DNA of 64,000 nucleotides from Faecalicatena contorta (GCF_003149105.1 NZ_QGDS01000016.1:29898-93897), one strand, 5' to 3'. Positions 8,465 through 17,276 are shown, counted from the stretch's first letter. Notes: generated by a model not told the origin, from the sequence alone. Translations and numbers: made by a program.

Positions 8465-9961
8465 ATGGCGGATTATGTATTGGAACTAGAACAGATCCAA
8501 AAATCTTTTGGTGGAGTTCCGGTCTTAAAAGGTGTAGATTTTCGACTGAAACGGGGCAGTATACACGCACTGGTGGGCGGCAATGGAGCAGGTAAATCAA
8601 CGCTGATGAAAATACTGACAGGAGTTTATACCAAAGATCAGGGTCACTGTAAAATCAACGGACAAAACGTCACCATTCATAATTACAATGAAGCCAAGAA
8701 AAGAGGAATCAGCTTAATTTTTCAGGAATTAAGCCTGATTCCCACCTTAACAGTGGCGGAGAACATATATCTAAACAAAGAAATTAAAAAAAAGGGTTTG
8801 ATTGATTATAAAACAATGAACCAGAAATCTTCAGAATTATTAAACAGTCTGGGAATTGATATGGATGTCAGGGAAAAAGTGCAGAATTTAAGTGTGGGAT
8901 TCTGCCAGCTGATTGAAATAGCGAAGGCCTTATCCAACAATACTTCTGTGCTGGTCATGGACGAACCGACAGCTTCACTGTCTGACAAAGAGACCGAAGT
9001 GTTATTCGGGATCATTGCAGACCTGAAAAAGAAAGGAATTTCAATCGTTTACATCTCACATCGGATGAAGGAGATCTTTCGGATATCTGATGAGATTTCG
9101 GTTCTGTATGGCGGTGAGATAATCGCCAGTAAAACGACCGAAGAGTATACTTTGGAATCGTTGATAGATTATATGATGGGTGGCAAGAAAAATGAGCAGT
9201 CGATGATCTGGAAAGAACGCTCCAGTCCGATTGGAAGCAAGAACCTGCTGGAGGTTAAATCGCTTTCCGTCGGCAACATGGTTAAAAATATTTCCTTTGA
9301 ACTCAAAGAAGGCGAAGTACTGGGACTGGCCGGTCTGATGGGAAGTGGGCGGACCGAGGTGCTGGAGACGATCTTCGGCATACGCAAAAAGTCCTCAGGC
9401 GAAATTATCATGGATGGCAAGCCGGTTCATTTCCGCAATGTGCGGCAGGCCATTCGCGGGAAGGCGGCTCTGGTACCAGAAGACCGGCGTCGTCAGGGAT
9501 TGGTTTTGATGCACGAACTACGGGAAAATCTTATCTTAACCGATCTTGATAAAGTCAAGAAAAAAGGATTTATACATCCCCCGACTGTCAATGAAGTGAG
9601 TAAGAAGGCGATTCAGGATTTTGTGATTAAAGCCGACAGCGTTCGGACTAAAATTTTTCATCTGTCAGGTGGGAATCAACAAAAAGTAGTTTTGGCAAAA
9701 TGGTTGAATACCGGTCCTAAGCTCTTAATGCTGGATGAGCCAACCGCCGGGGTGGACGTTGCTGCGAAAGGTGAAATCATCGAAATTATCAGGCAGTTTG
9801 TCAACCGTGGACATAGTGTCATCTTTGTCTCCTCTGAATTGGCGGAGATGATGGCGATCTGCGACCGGGTGATCGTGCTGCGGGACGGTGTTAAGACTGG
9901 GGAATTAACACACGAAGAAATTGATACAGAGGAGGTATTGCAGCGTGCAATTCAAAAGTAA
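8465..9961 (+). CDS. Sugar ABC importer, double ATPase subunit (RbsA/MglA type)
   Basis: 498 residues with two ABC domains in one chain, the layout of ribose/galactose importers. The first domain has Walker A GGNGAGKST (about 37-45) and Walker B VLVMDEPTAS; the second has signature LSGGNQQK and Walker B LLMLDEPTAG, with a degenerate Walker A (GLMGSGRTE), as is usual for this family. The first-domain signature reads LSVGFCQ, also a known variant. It powers uptake through the permease whose start overlaps this stop by 17 bp. Confidence 0.93.
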   Translation: MADYVLELEQIQKSFGGVPVLKGVDFRLKRGSIHALVGGNGAGKSTLMKILTGVYTKDQGHCKINGQNVTIHNYNEAKKRGISLIFQELSLIPTLTVAENIYLNKEIKKKGLIDYKTMNQKSSELLNSLGIDMDVREKVQNLSVGFCQLIEIAKALSNNTSVLVMDEPTASLSDKETEVLFGIIADLKKKGISIVYISHRMKEIFRISDEISVLYGGEIIASKTTEEYTLESLIDYMMGGKKNEQSMIWKERSSPIGSKNLLEVKSLSVGNMVKNISFELKEGEVLGLAGLMGSGRTEVLETIFGIRKKSSGEIIMDGKPVHFRNVRQAIRGKAALVPEDRRRQGLVLMHELRENLILTDLDKVKKKGFIHPPTVNEVSKKAIQDFVIKADSVRTKIFHLSGGNQQKVVLAKWLNTGPKLLMLDEPTAGVDVAAKGEIIEIIRQFVNRGHSVIFVSSELAEMMAICDRVIVLRDGVKTGELTHEEIDTEEVLQRAIQK

Positions 9962-10898
9962 GAAAAAAATAGATCTATATCAGCATATGGTTTACATCAT
10001 TTTTGTAATCGTCCTGATATTTTTCGCAATCTGGTTAGGTCCCAGCTTCTTTTCTATGTCCAATCTACTGAATATTACCAGACAAACGGCGATGGTATCG
10101 GTTATGGCGGTGGCGATGACCTATGTAATTGCCAGCGGTCAGATCGATCTCTCGATTGGCGCGGTAGTTGCATTGTCTTCGCTGATTGCGGCGTGGCTGC
10201 TGGAAAGAACCGACAATATTTTGTTGGCACTTGCGTGCTCATTAGGGGTTGGACTGATCGTCGGAATTGTCAATGGTCTGCTGGTAACTTACCTCAAGAT
10301 TCCGGCATTCCTGGCCACTCTCGGAACCCAAAGTATTATCCGGGGATCGGCGATGTGGCTGACCGCAACCAAGGCAATCACGATCCGCAATACAACTTTC
10401 AACAATATCTTTGGCATGGGAACACTGGCGGGAATACCAATTGTATTTATCTGGACGGCGCTCGCTCTTTTGATCGGCCATATCGCCCTGCGGTATATGT
10501 CATATGGCAAAAAAGTGCTTTCGATTGGTGGCAACGAAACATCTGCCTTTTATTCTGGAATTAACATCATCCGCATCAAAATCACAGTCTTTGCAGTGAT
10601 GGGCCTGTCGGCGGCATTTGCGGGTATCATTTATTCGGCCAGAATGCAGACAGCTCGTTATACTTACGGCGAAGGTGATGAAATGAATGTTATCGCTTCA
10701 GTCGTTTTGGGCGGTACCTCGATGGCCGGAGGAAGTGGAAATATTATTGAAGCTGTGGTGGGTTCACTGTTGCTGGGAATCATCAACAACGGTCTGATCA
10801 TCGGTGGGCTTGACGCCAGTCAGCAGCAGGTGGTCCGCGGATGTATTATCATTCTAGCCGTTGCACTCAGTACATTTAACACGAAAAAACAATCTTAA
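9945..10898 (+). CDS. Sugar ABC importer permease (RbsC type)
   Basis: An inner-membrane channel of the BPD_transp_2 family with about eight to ten hydrophobic helices and the conserved GQIDLSIGAV and VLGGTSMAGG segments. GTG at 9945 is chosen because GGAGGT lies 8 nt before it; an earlier in-frame start at 9921 falls inside the ATPase gene with no ribosome site. The resulting 17-bp overlap with the ATPase gene implies coupled translation. Only one permease gene is present, so it presumably forms a homodimer. Confidence 0.92.
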   Translation: MQFKSKKKIDLYQHMVYIIFVIVLIFFAIWLGPSFFSMSNLLNITRQTAMVSVMAVAMTYVIASGQIDLSIGAVVALSSLIAAWLLERTDNILLALACSLGVGLIVGIVNGLLVTYLKIPAFLATLGTQSIIRGSAMWLTATKAITIRNTTFNNIFGMGTLAGIPIVFIWTALALLIGHIALRYMSYGKKVLSIGGNETSAFYSGINIIRIKITVFAVMGLSAAFAGIIYSARMQTARYTYGEGDEMNVIASVVLGGTSMAGGSGNIIEAVVGSLLLGIINNGLIIGGLDASQQQVVRGCIIILAVALSTFNTKKQS

Positions 10899-10917
10899 AA
10901 TAAAGGAGACGACAATT

Positions 10918-11757
10918 ATGAAATATGCATTTAATACTTGGGCTTACAGTCATTTTCCATGCTGGGTACCATCATATTCTTTCGAAGAAACAATAACGAG
11001 ACTTGCAAAAATCGGCTATGACGGAGTTGAGATAGGTTGTGCACAACCGCAGGCATGGCCTTATTATATCAACGCTGAACGCAGGAAAGAGATGAAAAAG
11101 TGCCTGCAGGATAACCAGATTGCAGTGGCGTCGATGTTGCCGGCTCCTGGTGGCGGTCCTGGTGGAAATATCGCATCCGCTTGCAAGGAAGAGCGCGAGT
11201 GGACCAGACAGTACTGGAAAGACTGTGTTGAACTGGGGGTGGAAATCGGAGAGTGCAAGACACTGCTCTGCGTGTGCGGCTGGTACATTTATGGAACCAA
11301 AGAAAGAGATGCCTGGAATTGGGCGATGGAGGGGCTTTCGGATGTTGCCGATTATGCGGCAAAAAGCGGCGTAACATTAATGCTTGAGCCGACTGCTTCT
11401 GACAGTAACCTGGTTGAATCCTGCGAGGATGCGATTAACATGATGGAAGACGTCGGCAAAGCAAATGTCAAGCTGATGTTCGATACCACCCATGCACTCT
11501 ATCGCAATGAGGTTCCGACAGATTATGTATATCAGATGGGAGCAGATTTAAAACACGTACATATGGCGGATTACAACCGTGAAGCTCCAGGTACCAATGG
11601 ATGTGATTTTGTAGCGATCATGCAGGCTTTGAAAGATATTAATTACGATGGATATGTAGCAATGGAAAACGGATTCCCATCAAGGTCCTGCCATCCAGAT
11701 TCGGTTGCCAGAATGTCGCTTGAAAATTTGAAAGCAATTGAGCAGTCATTAAAATAA
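10918..11757 (+). CDS. TIM-barrel sugar (phosphate) isomerase/epimerase
   Basis: 279 residues of the xylose-isomerase-like AP endonuclease 2 fold. Seen: start MKYAFNTWAYSHF, IGYDGVEIG, the metal-ligand glutamate region MLEPTAS, FDTTHA, HVHMAD and VAMENG, which supply the Glu-Asp-His-Glu metal site. AAAGGAG lies 10 nt before ATG 10918; the frame extends further upstream without a ribosome site. Such enzymes move carbonyl groups or epimerise keto-sugars. Between importer and Gfo/Idh/MocA genes it likely acts on the oxidised sugar, as YcjR does. Substrate unknown. Confidence 0.85.
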   Translation: MKYAFNTWAYSHFPCWVPSYSFEETITRLAKIGYDGVEIGCAQPQAWPYYINAERRKEMKKCLQDNQIAVASMLPAPGGGPGGNIASACKEEREWTRQYWKDCVELGVEIGECKTLLCVCGWYIYGTKERDAWNWAMEGLSDVADYAAKSGVTLMLEPTASDSNLVESCEDAINMMEDVGKANVKLMFDTTHALYRNEVPTDYVYQMGADLKHVHMADYNREAPGTNGCDFVAIMQALKDINYDGYVAMENGFPSRSCHPDSVARMSLENLKAIEQSLK

Positions 11758-11801
11758 AGACTGAGAGATTCGAAGTGAGAAAACGAGAGAGGATGGAAAA
11801 G

Positions 11802-12833
11802 ATGATCAATATAGGAGTAATCGGTTGCGGTAAAATCGCTCAGGTCAGACACCTGCCGGAATATGCAGATCATAAAGATGCCAATATCAAAGCGGTCTTT
11901 GACTTATGTAAAGAGCGTGCCGATCAAATTGCTGTTGAATATGGAGCCAAGAGTTATGATTCCTGGCAGGAGCTGTTGGTAGACCCGGAGATCGACGCAG
12001 TCAGTGTGTGCGCAGCCAATGCGGTTCATTGTGAGATCACAGTCGCAGCGCTGCGGGCTGGAAAACATGTACTCTGCGAAAAGCCGATGGCAATCAAGCT
12101 GAGCGAATGTGAGGAGATGGTAAAGGTTGCCAATGAGACCGGCAAATATCTGATGATCGGCCACAATCAACGTTTGGCCAAGGCGCATGCCAAGGCACGT
12201 GAGTTGATCCTAAGTGGCGAGATTGGTGATATCGTAACTTTTGAAACAAGGTTCGGCCACAGTGGTCCGGAGACCTGGGTAATCGACAGCAACAACATCT
12301 GGTTCTTCGATAAGAAAACTGCAGTGTTTGGAGCACTGGCAGATCTCGGCATCCACAAAACCGATTTGATCCAGTTTCTAACCGAGCAGAAAGTAAAGGA
12401 AGTATCGGCATTCGTCGGTACTCTGCAAAAAGCATATGCCAGCGGGACTCCAATCGGTGTCGATGACAATGCCATCTGCATTTATAGGATGGACGGCGGA
12501 GCAGTTGGGACGATGACAGCCAGCTGGACCTGCTATGGACCTGAAGATAATTCAACAGTGCTCTATGGCACTGAAGGAATCATGCGGATTTACGATGATC
12601 CTGAATACTCGATTATCATTCAAAAGAAAGATGGAACAGAGATTAACTATCAGGTCGATCAAATTCAAACTAATGACAATCAAACCAAATCCGGTGTAAT
12701 CGACTTATGGATGGAATCGCTGATTGAGCAGAAGCCGCCGGAGATTTCCGGAGAAGAGGCTTTAAGTGCGATGAAAGCGGTCTTTGCAGCGATGGAATCC
12801 AGTGAGACCGGCCAGCGAATCGTGATTCAATAG
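11802..12833 (+). CDS. Gfo/Idh/MocA-family NAD(P) oxidoreductase
   Basis: About 343 residues. The N-terminal Rossmann motif GVIGCGKIAQ is followed by the family hallmark EKPMA (near residue 95) and a C-terminal alpha/beta substrate domain including the DLGIHKTD segment with the usual catalytic histidine. ATG 11802 has AGAGG 9 nt upstream; ATG 11793 abuts that site and GTG 11775 has none. These enzymes oxidise or reduce sugar hydroxyls (inositol, glucosides). In this operon it probably works with the zinc dehydrogenase and the two TIM-barrel enzymes on one substrate. Confidence 0.88.
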   Translation: MINIGVIGCGKIAQVRHLPEYADHKDANIKAVFDLCKERADQIAVEYGAKSYDSWQELLVDPEIDAVSVCAANAVHCEITVAALRAGKHVLCEKPMAIKLSECEEMVKVANETGKYLMIGHNQRLAKAHAKARELILSGEIGDIVTFETRFGHSGPETWVIDSNNIWFFDKKTAVFGALADLGIHKTDLIQFLTEQKVKEVSAFVGTLQKAYASGTPIGVDDNAICIYRMDGGAVGTMTASWTCYGPEDNSTVLYGTEGIMRIYDDPEYSIIIQKKDGTEINYQVDQIQTNDNQTKSGVIDLWMESLIEQKPPEISGEEALSAMKAVFAAMESSETGQRIVIQ

Positions 12834-12844
12834 GAGGATGTAAG

Positions 12845-13834
12845 ATGACAAGACCAATTACGCTGGCTTCTGGGCAATTCGGTGATATGTCCCTTGAAGC
12901 TTTGTGCAAAATGACATCAGAAATCGGATACCAGGGACTGGAATTGGCGACGCATGCCCACTTTGATGTTGCCAGGGCGCTCGAAGATCCAGGCTATATT
13001 CCGCAGATAAAATCAGTGTTGGCGGCACATAACCTGAACTGTTATGCGATTTCGGCCCATCTGACCGGCCAATGTGTCGGTGATGTCTGGGATCCCCGGC
13101 TTGACAATTTTGCTCCGGCAGAATTGTCTGGGAATCCGGAAGAAATTCGTAAGTGGGCGGTGCAGGAAATGATTCGTACGGTCAAAGCCGCGCATCAAAT
13201 GGGGGTTAAGGTGATTACCTGCTTCACCGGTTCGCCAATCTGGGCCTGGTGGTATTCCTATCCTCAGACTACCCCACAGATGATTGAGGACGGATTTCAG
13301 CTAATCTATGATCTCTGGACCCCGATTTTTGATATGTTTGACCAGTACGATATTAAATTTGCACTGGAGGTTCATCCAACGGAAATCGCATTTGACTATT
13401 ACTCGACTCAGATGTTGCTGAAAAAATTCAAATATCGGAAAACACTGGGCATCAATTACGATCCCAGTCATCTGGTCTGGCAGGGCGTCAATGAGCTGGC
13501 TTTCCTTAGAGAATTTGCCGATCGGATTTATCATGTTCATGTCAAAGACGTCAAGATGAACCGCAATGAAAAGGCGGGGATTCTCGGCTCGCATCTGGAG
13601 TTTGGCGACACCAGACGGGGATGGAATTTCGTATCGGTCGGCCACGGCGATGTAGATTTCGATGGAATCATCCGCGAACTGAACCAGATGGGGTACGATG
13701 GGCCGCTTTCGGTTGAGTGGGAAGACTCGGGAATGAAGCGCGAATTAGGTGCGGCGGAATCTTTTGAATATATCAACCAGATGAATTTTACACCATCTAA
13801 TATAGCGTTTGATGCCGCTCTAAAAGCAGAATAA
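12845..13834 (+). CDS. Second TIM-barrel sugar isomerase/epimerase
   Basis: 329 residues of the same AP endonuclease 2 fold as the protein at 10918 but only distantly similar to it. Metal-site segments visible: ALEVHPTE, INYDPSHL, HVHVKD and LSVEWED. It contains a Trp/Tyr-rich insert (SPIWAWWYSYPQ) in the barrel mouth. AGGAGG lies 7 nt before the ATG and the gene starts 11 bp after the oxidoreductase stop. It is the last gene of the operon. Proteins of this subgroup often accompany Gfo/Idh/MocA enzymes in glycoside and inositol pathways; the exact reaction is unknown. Confidence 0.85.
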   Translation: MTRPITLASGQFGDMSLEALCKMTSEIGYQGLELATHAHFDVARALEDPGYIPQIKSVLAAHNLNCYAISAHLTGQCVGDVWDPRLDNFAPAELSGNPEEIRKWAVQEMIRTVKAAHQMGVKVITCFTGSPIWAWWYSYPQTTPQMIEDGFQLIYDLWTPIFDMFDQYDIKFALEVHPTEIAFDYYSTQMLLKKFKYRKTLGINYDPSHLVWQGVNELAFLREFADRIYHVHVKDVKMNRNEKAGILGSHLEFGDTRRGWNFVSVGHGDVDFDGIIRELNQMGYDGPLSVEWEDSGMKRELGAAESFEYINQMNFTPSNIAFDAALKAE

Positions 13835-13855
13835 TACGATTTAGAATTCAATGAT

Positions 13856-13903
13856 AGGAGCATTGCGATGCTGCCATTTGGGCGCACCGCAATGCTCCTT
13901 TTT
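13856..13903 (+). terminator. Terminator of the sugar operon
   Basis: AGGAGCATTGCG pairs with CGCAATGCTCCT (12 bp), loop about 20 nt, then TTTT. It closes the transcription unit that began near 6150. Confidence 0.85.
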
Positions 13904-14005
13904 AAATTATGTTTTTTGAGTGATGCCGTCGTTGCGGGGATTCCCTTTTCAATCATTGAATGTAGCTATCCCTGGACATCTGTATGGCTGAGCTGTAACA
14001 AGAAA

Positions 14006-14044
14006 TTGATGAAATTTATCTTTTCTTGATGAAATTTATCTTTT
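14006..14044 (+). repeat. Two tandem copies of a 19-bp unit, 20-bp period
   Basis: TTGATGAAATTTATCTTTT occurs at 14006 and again at 14026, exactly two helical turns apart and about 80-120 bp before the amino-acid permease. Same-face spacing is typical of a paired activator or repressor site. A 7-codon frame at 14098-14121, behind AGAAGGGG, may be a leader peptide or chance. The rest of 13904-14124 holds nothing else recognisable. Confidence 0.45.
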
Positions 14045-14124
14045 TTTATGGTAAAATTAATAAAATTTCTATAATTAAAAAATGAGAAGGGGATTCTATG
14101 GAACATAGAAAGAGGACATAAATT

Positions 14125-15468
14125 ATGGAATCAAAGTTGGAAAAAAGATATGGCTTTTTTACAGCCGTTGCAATGGTTATAGGTATCGTTGTCGGCAGCG
14201 GTGTGTTTTTCAAGGCAGAAAAGATATTAACGGCAACAGGTGGTAATTTAAAGCAGGGAATTCTTGCATGGCTGATTGGTGGAGTCATTATGATTTCTTG
14301 TGCATATACCTTTGCAGTTATGGCAACGAAATATCAGTATGTCAATGGCCTGGTAGATTATGCGGAAGCTACAGTAGGAAAAAAATATGCCTATTATATA
14401 GGCTGGTTTATGGCAATTATTTATTATCCTGCAATTACATCTGTTTTGGCATGGGCTTCTGCACGCTATACCTGTGTTATTTTCGATTTACCCATTACAG
14501 GCGGAGAGTGTATGACAATTGCCTGCCTTTACCTGGTGGGAAGCTTCACACTTAATGCATTATCTCCCGTTTTAGCCGGGAAGTTTCAGGTAAGTACTAC
14601 AGTTATCAAGTTAATTCCGCTATTTTTAATGGCTATAGCAGGTACAGCTATGGGACTCCACAGTGGAATGACAAAGTATAATTTTACTAATTACGTGTCC
14701 CAAAGTAACTCCAACGGATTGCTGACAGCAGTAGTTGCGGCAGCCTTTGCTTATGAGGGGTGGATCATTGCAACCAGTATCAATGCAGAATTAAAAAATG
14801 CAAAGAAAAACCTTCCTCTGGCTTTGATTTTGGGTACTTTTATTATCATGTCTGTTTATATCCTGTATTATATCGGTGTAGCAGGAACCGTTAAAAATGA
14901 AGTCATGATGGCCGGTGGGGAAGCCGGCGCCAAGCTGGCATTTCAGACAGTTTTTTCCTCGGTAGGGGGAACATTGCTGTTTGTGTTTGTTATCATCTCC
15001 TGTCTGGGTACTTTAAATGGACTAATGCTAGGCTGTACCAGGGGAATCTATTCCATTGCCGCAAGAGGCCTCGGTCCCAAGCCTAAGGTTTTCAGCCATG
15101 TAGATGCTACTACGAACATGCCTGTAAATTCTGCAATCCTGGGGGTATTTCTCTGCGCTGTCTGGCTGTTTTATTTTTACGGGGCTAACTTAACTGAGAG
15201 CTGGTTCGGGTTCTTTAGTTTTGATTCTTCCGAATTGCCCATCGTCACGGTGTATGCCCTATATATTCCTATTTTTATCATGTTTATGGTAAAGGAGAAG
15301 GAACTTAACTTTTTTAACCGCATATTCATGCCATTTATATCCCTGGTAAGCTGTATATTTATGATGATTGCTGCCTACTTTGCCCATGGGATGGCTGTAG
15401 TTGCTTTTCTAATCGTGTTTTCTGTTGTTATGGTATTTGGTGCTTTTATATACCGTAAATCAGCATAA
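14125..15468 (+). CDS. APC-family amino-acid permease
   Basis: 447 residues with about twelve hydrophobic helices. The N-terminal motif AMVIGIVVGSGVFFKAEKIL is the APC signature for substrate binding in helix 1, and AFAYEGWIIATSINAELKNAKKNLP is the helix 6 region (LAT/YfnA-like). It imports or exchanges an amino acid or amine; the substrate cannot be told from sequence. A G-rich ribosome site is weak (AGAGGA). The gene stands alone between the sugar-operon terminator and its own terminator at 15481. Confidence 0.88.
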   Translation: MESKLEKRYGFFTAVAMVIGIVVGSGVFFKAEKILTATGGNLKQGILAWLIGGVIMISCAYTFAVMATKYQYVNGLVDYAEATVGKKYAYYIGWFMAIIYYPAITSVLAWASARYTCVIFDLPITGGECMTIACLYLVGSFTLNALSPVLAGKFQVSTTVIKLIPLFLMAIAGTAMGLHSGMTKYNFTNYVSQSNSNGLLTAVVAAAFAYEGWIIATSINAELKNAKKNLPLALILGTFIIMSVYILYYIGVAGTVKNEVMMAGGEAGAKLAFQTVFSSVGGTLLFVFVIISCLGTLNGLMLGCTRGIYSIAARGLGPKPKVFSHVDATTNMPVNSAILGVFLCAVWLFYFYGANLTESWFGFFSFDSSELPIVTVYALYIPIFIMFMVKEKELNFFNRIFMPFISLVSCIFMMIAAYFAHGMAVVAFLIVFSVVMVFGAFIYRKSA

Positions 15469-15480
15469 TATAACAAACAT

Positions 15481-15518
15481 AAGCCAGTCCGTTCTATTTA
15501 CAGAACAGACTGGCTTTT
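15481..15518 (+). terminator. Terminator after amino-acid permease
   Basis: AAGCCAGTCCGTTCT pairs with AGAACAGACTGGCTT (15 bp, one mismatch), loop 5-6 nt, then TTTT. Confidence 0.85.
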
Positions 15519-15630
15519 ATATAATGGGAGACTGTGTTTCCCATTATATAAAAACCCTCTGGGAGATCGCATTGCGGCGGCAAAGAAGTTGTTGCTATTA
15601 CAGCCCGCCGCAAGCGGAGAATTTCGCTTG
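15518..15630. repeat. Structured intergenic element with three nested inverted repeats
   Basis: TATATAATGGGA/TCCCATTATATA (15518-15550, perfect 12-bp arms), TTGCGGCGG/CCGCCGCAA (15572-15613) and CAAGCG/CGCTTG (15611-15630) follow one another in about 110 bp. No coding frame fits. The density of perfect inverted repeats suggests a dispersed intergenic repeat or structured RNA rather than simple termination. Only this copy is in the window. Confidence 0.45.
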
Positions 15631-15663
15631 CGAGATTCTTCTTGAAAGCAATAAACACACTAA

Positions 15664-15716
15664 TGATAAACATTATCAATAGTAAAGGTTGATTTTTATT
15701 TTGATAATGGTTATCA
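15664..15716 (+). promoter_or_regulatory. Two Fur-like boxes
   Basis: TGATAAACATTATCA (15664-15678) and TGATAATGGTTATCA (15702-15716) each match the 7-1-7 Fur box (TGATAATNATTATCA) with only one or two differences. They lie 50-100 bp before the DUF2325 start, so iron-dependent repression of that gene is likely. Confidence 0.6.
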
Positions 15717-15766
15717 TATAGATACTAGTTAGACGCAACTAACCAATCGCTTATAAGGAGGCTTCT

Positions 15767-16051
15767 ATGAGTATAGTAATTATCGGAGGGCATGACCGTA
15801 TGGTATGTCAATATAAAAAAGTCTGTAAACAATTTCAATGTAAAGCTAAGGTATTTACCCAAATGTCCGCAAGTTTGGGTAAGCAGATAGGAAGTCCTGA
15901 TTTGATTGTTCTTTTTACGAATACGGTTTCCCATAAGATGGTGAAATGTGCTGTGGAAGAGGCAGGCCGCTGCAACGCAGATGTGATCAGATGCCATACG
16001 AGCAGCCGGAGTGCTTTGGAAGAAATATTATGCGGTGTCTGCGGTAAATAA
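15767..16051 (+). CDS. DUF2325 domain protein
   Basis: 94 residues, matching the small DUF2325 family: start MSIVIIGGHDRM, middle LIVLFTNTVSHKM, and a C-terminal CHTSSRSALEEIL. The fold resembles a Rossmann-like half domain with conserved Cys and His residues (CQYKKVCKQFQC, CHTS, CGVC) that could bind metal. AAGGAGG is 8 nt before the ATG. Family members often sit near iron or cation transport genes, and here two Fur-like boxes precede it. No function is established. Confidence 0.8.
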   Translation: MSIVIIGGHDRMVCQYKKVCKQFQCKAKVFTQMSASLGKQIGSPDLIVLFTNTVSHKMVKCAVEEAGRCNADVIRCHTSSRSALEEILCGVCGK

Positions 16052-16058
16052 TGCATAT

Positions 16059-16088
16059 TTTTGGAGGGAGTTCAATCTCCCTCCAAAA
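16059..16088. terminator. Hairpin between convergent genes
   Basis: TTTTGGAGGGAG pairs perfectly with CTCCCTCCAAAA (12 bp, 6-nt loop). The T run lies in the stem, so it could serve the plus-strand DUF2325 gene and the minus-strand gene at 16132. Confidence 0.6.
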
Positions 16089-16131
16089 CAATTTTCCAGG
16101 CATGGGTCAGTACTGATTTAATTTGCAATTT

Positions 16132-16722
16132 CTACAGAAGCTGTATATAAAAGGCCGCAGTTTGCGGGGGGATACTGGTCGTTTGAAAGTTGGCATGGAT
16201 GATTTTGACCGTTTGCCCGGGGGTGAGAGATTGTATACTGATAGGAAATCCGGTGGTATCTCTTATGGAAGTTCTGTCGGATATGGTAAATATTATTTCG
16301 CTGTCTAAGTTATCCGGATCTTTTGTGTAAAGCAAGTTATTATCAATGTCTACCATAACAATCTGGTGCGCTACAGAATTCAGACGAAATCTGGAATCTG
16401 TTTGCAAAACTATTAAAAATGCGTTTGATTGCGGTGGAATGCTTCGGGTCATAACCGGAGAGAATATAGCATCTATCAGCATACCTTTTTGGATCTCACA
16501 TATACATATGGACGAACCAAATGAGTCCAAAAGGACGGTGTTACTGTTTATATTTAATCTCAAAAGTTCGATAAAGGTCATGGTATTTGATCCGATGACG
16601 TTATAGGAAATTAACAAGTGGCTGGTTTCTCCCATTGGAGTAAATACATTTTCCACTAAAGCGTTTTCTGCAAAGAGAATATTGCCGCACTGTGTTACTG
16701 TACCTCTTTTATCACTACTCAT
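16132..16722 (-). CDS. Unrecognised conserved-looking protein with internal SIPPQ repeat
   Basis: 196 residues starting at ATG 16722 and running leftwards. I do not recognise the family with confidence. The chain has two related blocks: RSIPPQSNAFLIVLQTDSR in the middle and TSIPPQTAAFYIQLL at the very end, each following a short beta-rich stretch. The second is preceded by LTPGQTVKIIHANFQ. This suggests a duplicated small beta domain. There is no signal peptide or membrane segment. It faces the DUF2325 gene convergently and is upstream of nothing obvious, so the context gives no role. Confidence 0.6.
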   Translation of the reverse strand: MSSDKRGTVTQCGNILFAENALVENVFTPMGETSHLLISYNVIGSNTMTFIELLRLNINSNTVLLDSFGSSICICEIQKGMLIDAIFSPVMTRSIPPQSNAFLIVLQTDSRFRLNSVAHQIVMVDIDNNLLYTKDPDNLDSEIIFTISDRTSIRDTTGFPISIQSLTPGQTVKIIHANFQTTSIPPQTAAFYIQLL

Positions 16723-16823
16723 ATTTAGCCTCGAATATTAGATGTTCTCACTTTATATTATATGATAGACATGAAAAATGTTTCGCTTCGATCTTGTGAA
16801 GATACTATCTGGAAGAGGTAATA

Positions 16824-17276
16824 CTATTTAGCTGCTTTTTGGGCAAACTCAGTAGTAATCAAATCTTCATAAGGTGCTCTTGAGTCAAGTTCTCCTGCAC
16901 TCTCAAGGATATCTTGAAGTAAATCAAAACTACTTTCCTCGAATACAAGATTATCTTTCCATGTATCCTGGTCATAATATCTTGTTACAATTTTGGTAAT
17001 AGTATCAAGATCTGTTTCCGGGAACTGTGGTTCAATGGTTTTAGCAATTTCTTCTGGAGTATGGGACTGTACATAGTCCATTCCCTTTTGAAGCGCATTT
17101 ACAAACTGCTGGATAACATCCGGGTTCTTTTCAATAAAACTCTGTTTTGCACTGTAAGCAGTGTAAGGTACATATCCACTGTCTTCACCCAGGGACGCAA
17201 CAACGTAGCCCTTCCCCTCAGATTCCAAAGTGGTAGCACCGGGTTCAAATGATGGAGTTATAATAAGACTAACCAA
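16824..17276 (-). pseudogene. C-terminal fragment of NitT/TauT-type ABC substrate-binding protein
   Basis: About 150 residues matching the C-terminal half of NMT1/SsuA-like binding proteins (GKGYVVASLGEDSGYVPYT, IEKNPDVIQQFVNALQKG, APYEDLITTEFAQKA). The usual signal peptide and first ~170 residues are absent; the only start is an internal TTG with no ribosome site. Homology stops abruptly near 17276, where the sequence changes to element-like DNA. The 5' half does not reappear in the rest of the window, so this is a truncated relic and marks the left junction of the mobile region. Confidence 0.75.

Noticed and set aside
9921..9944. Earlier start of the sugar permease at 9921
   Set aside because: It lies within the ATPase gene with no ribosome site, while GTG 9945 has GGAGGT at 8 nt.
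15425..15682. Plus-strand frame running from the permease end through the structured intergenic element
   Set aside because: It spans a terminator and perfect inverted repeats and lacks a ribosome site or family match.
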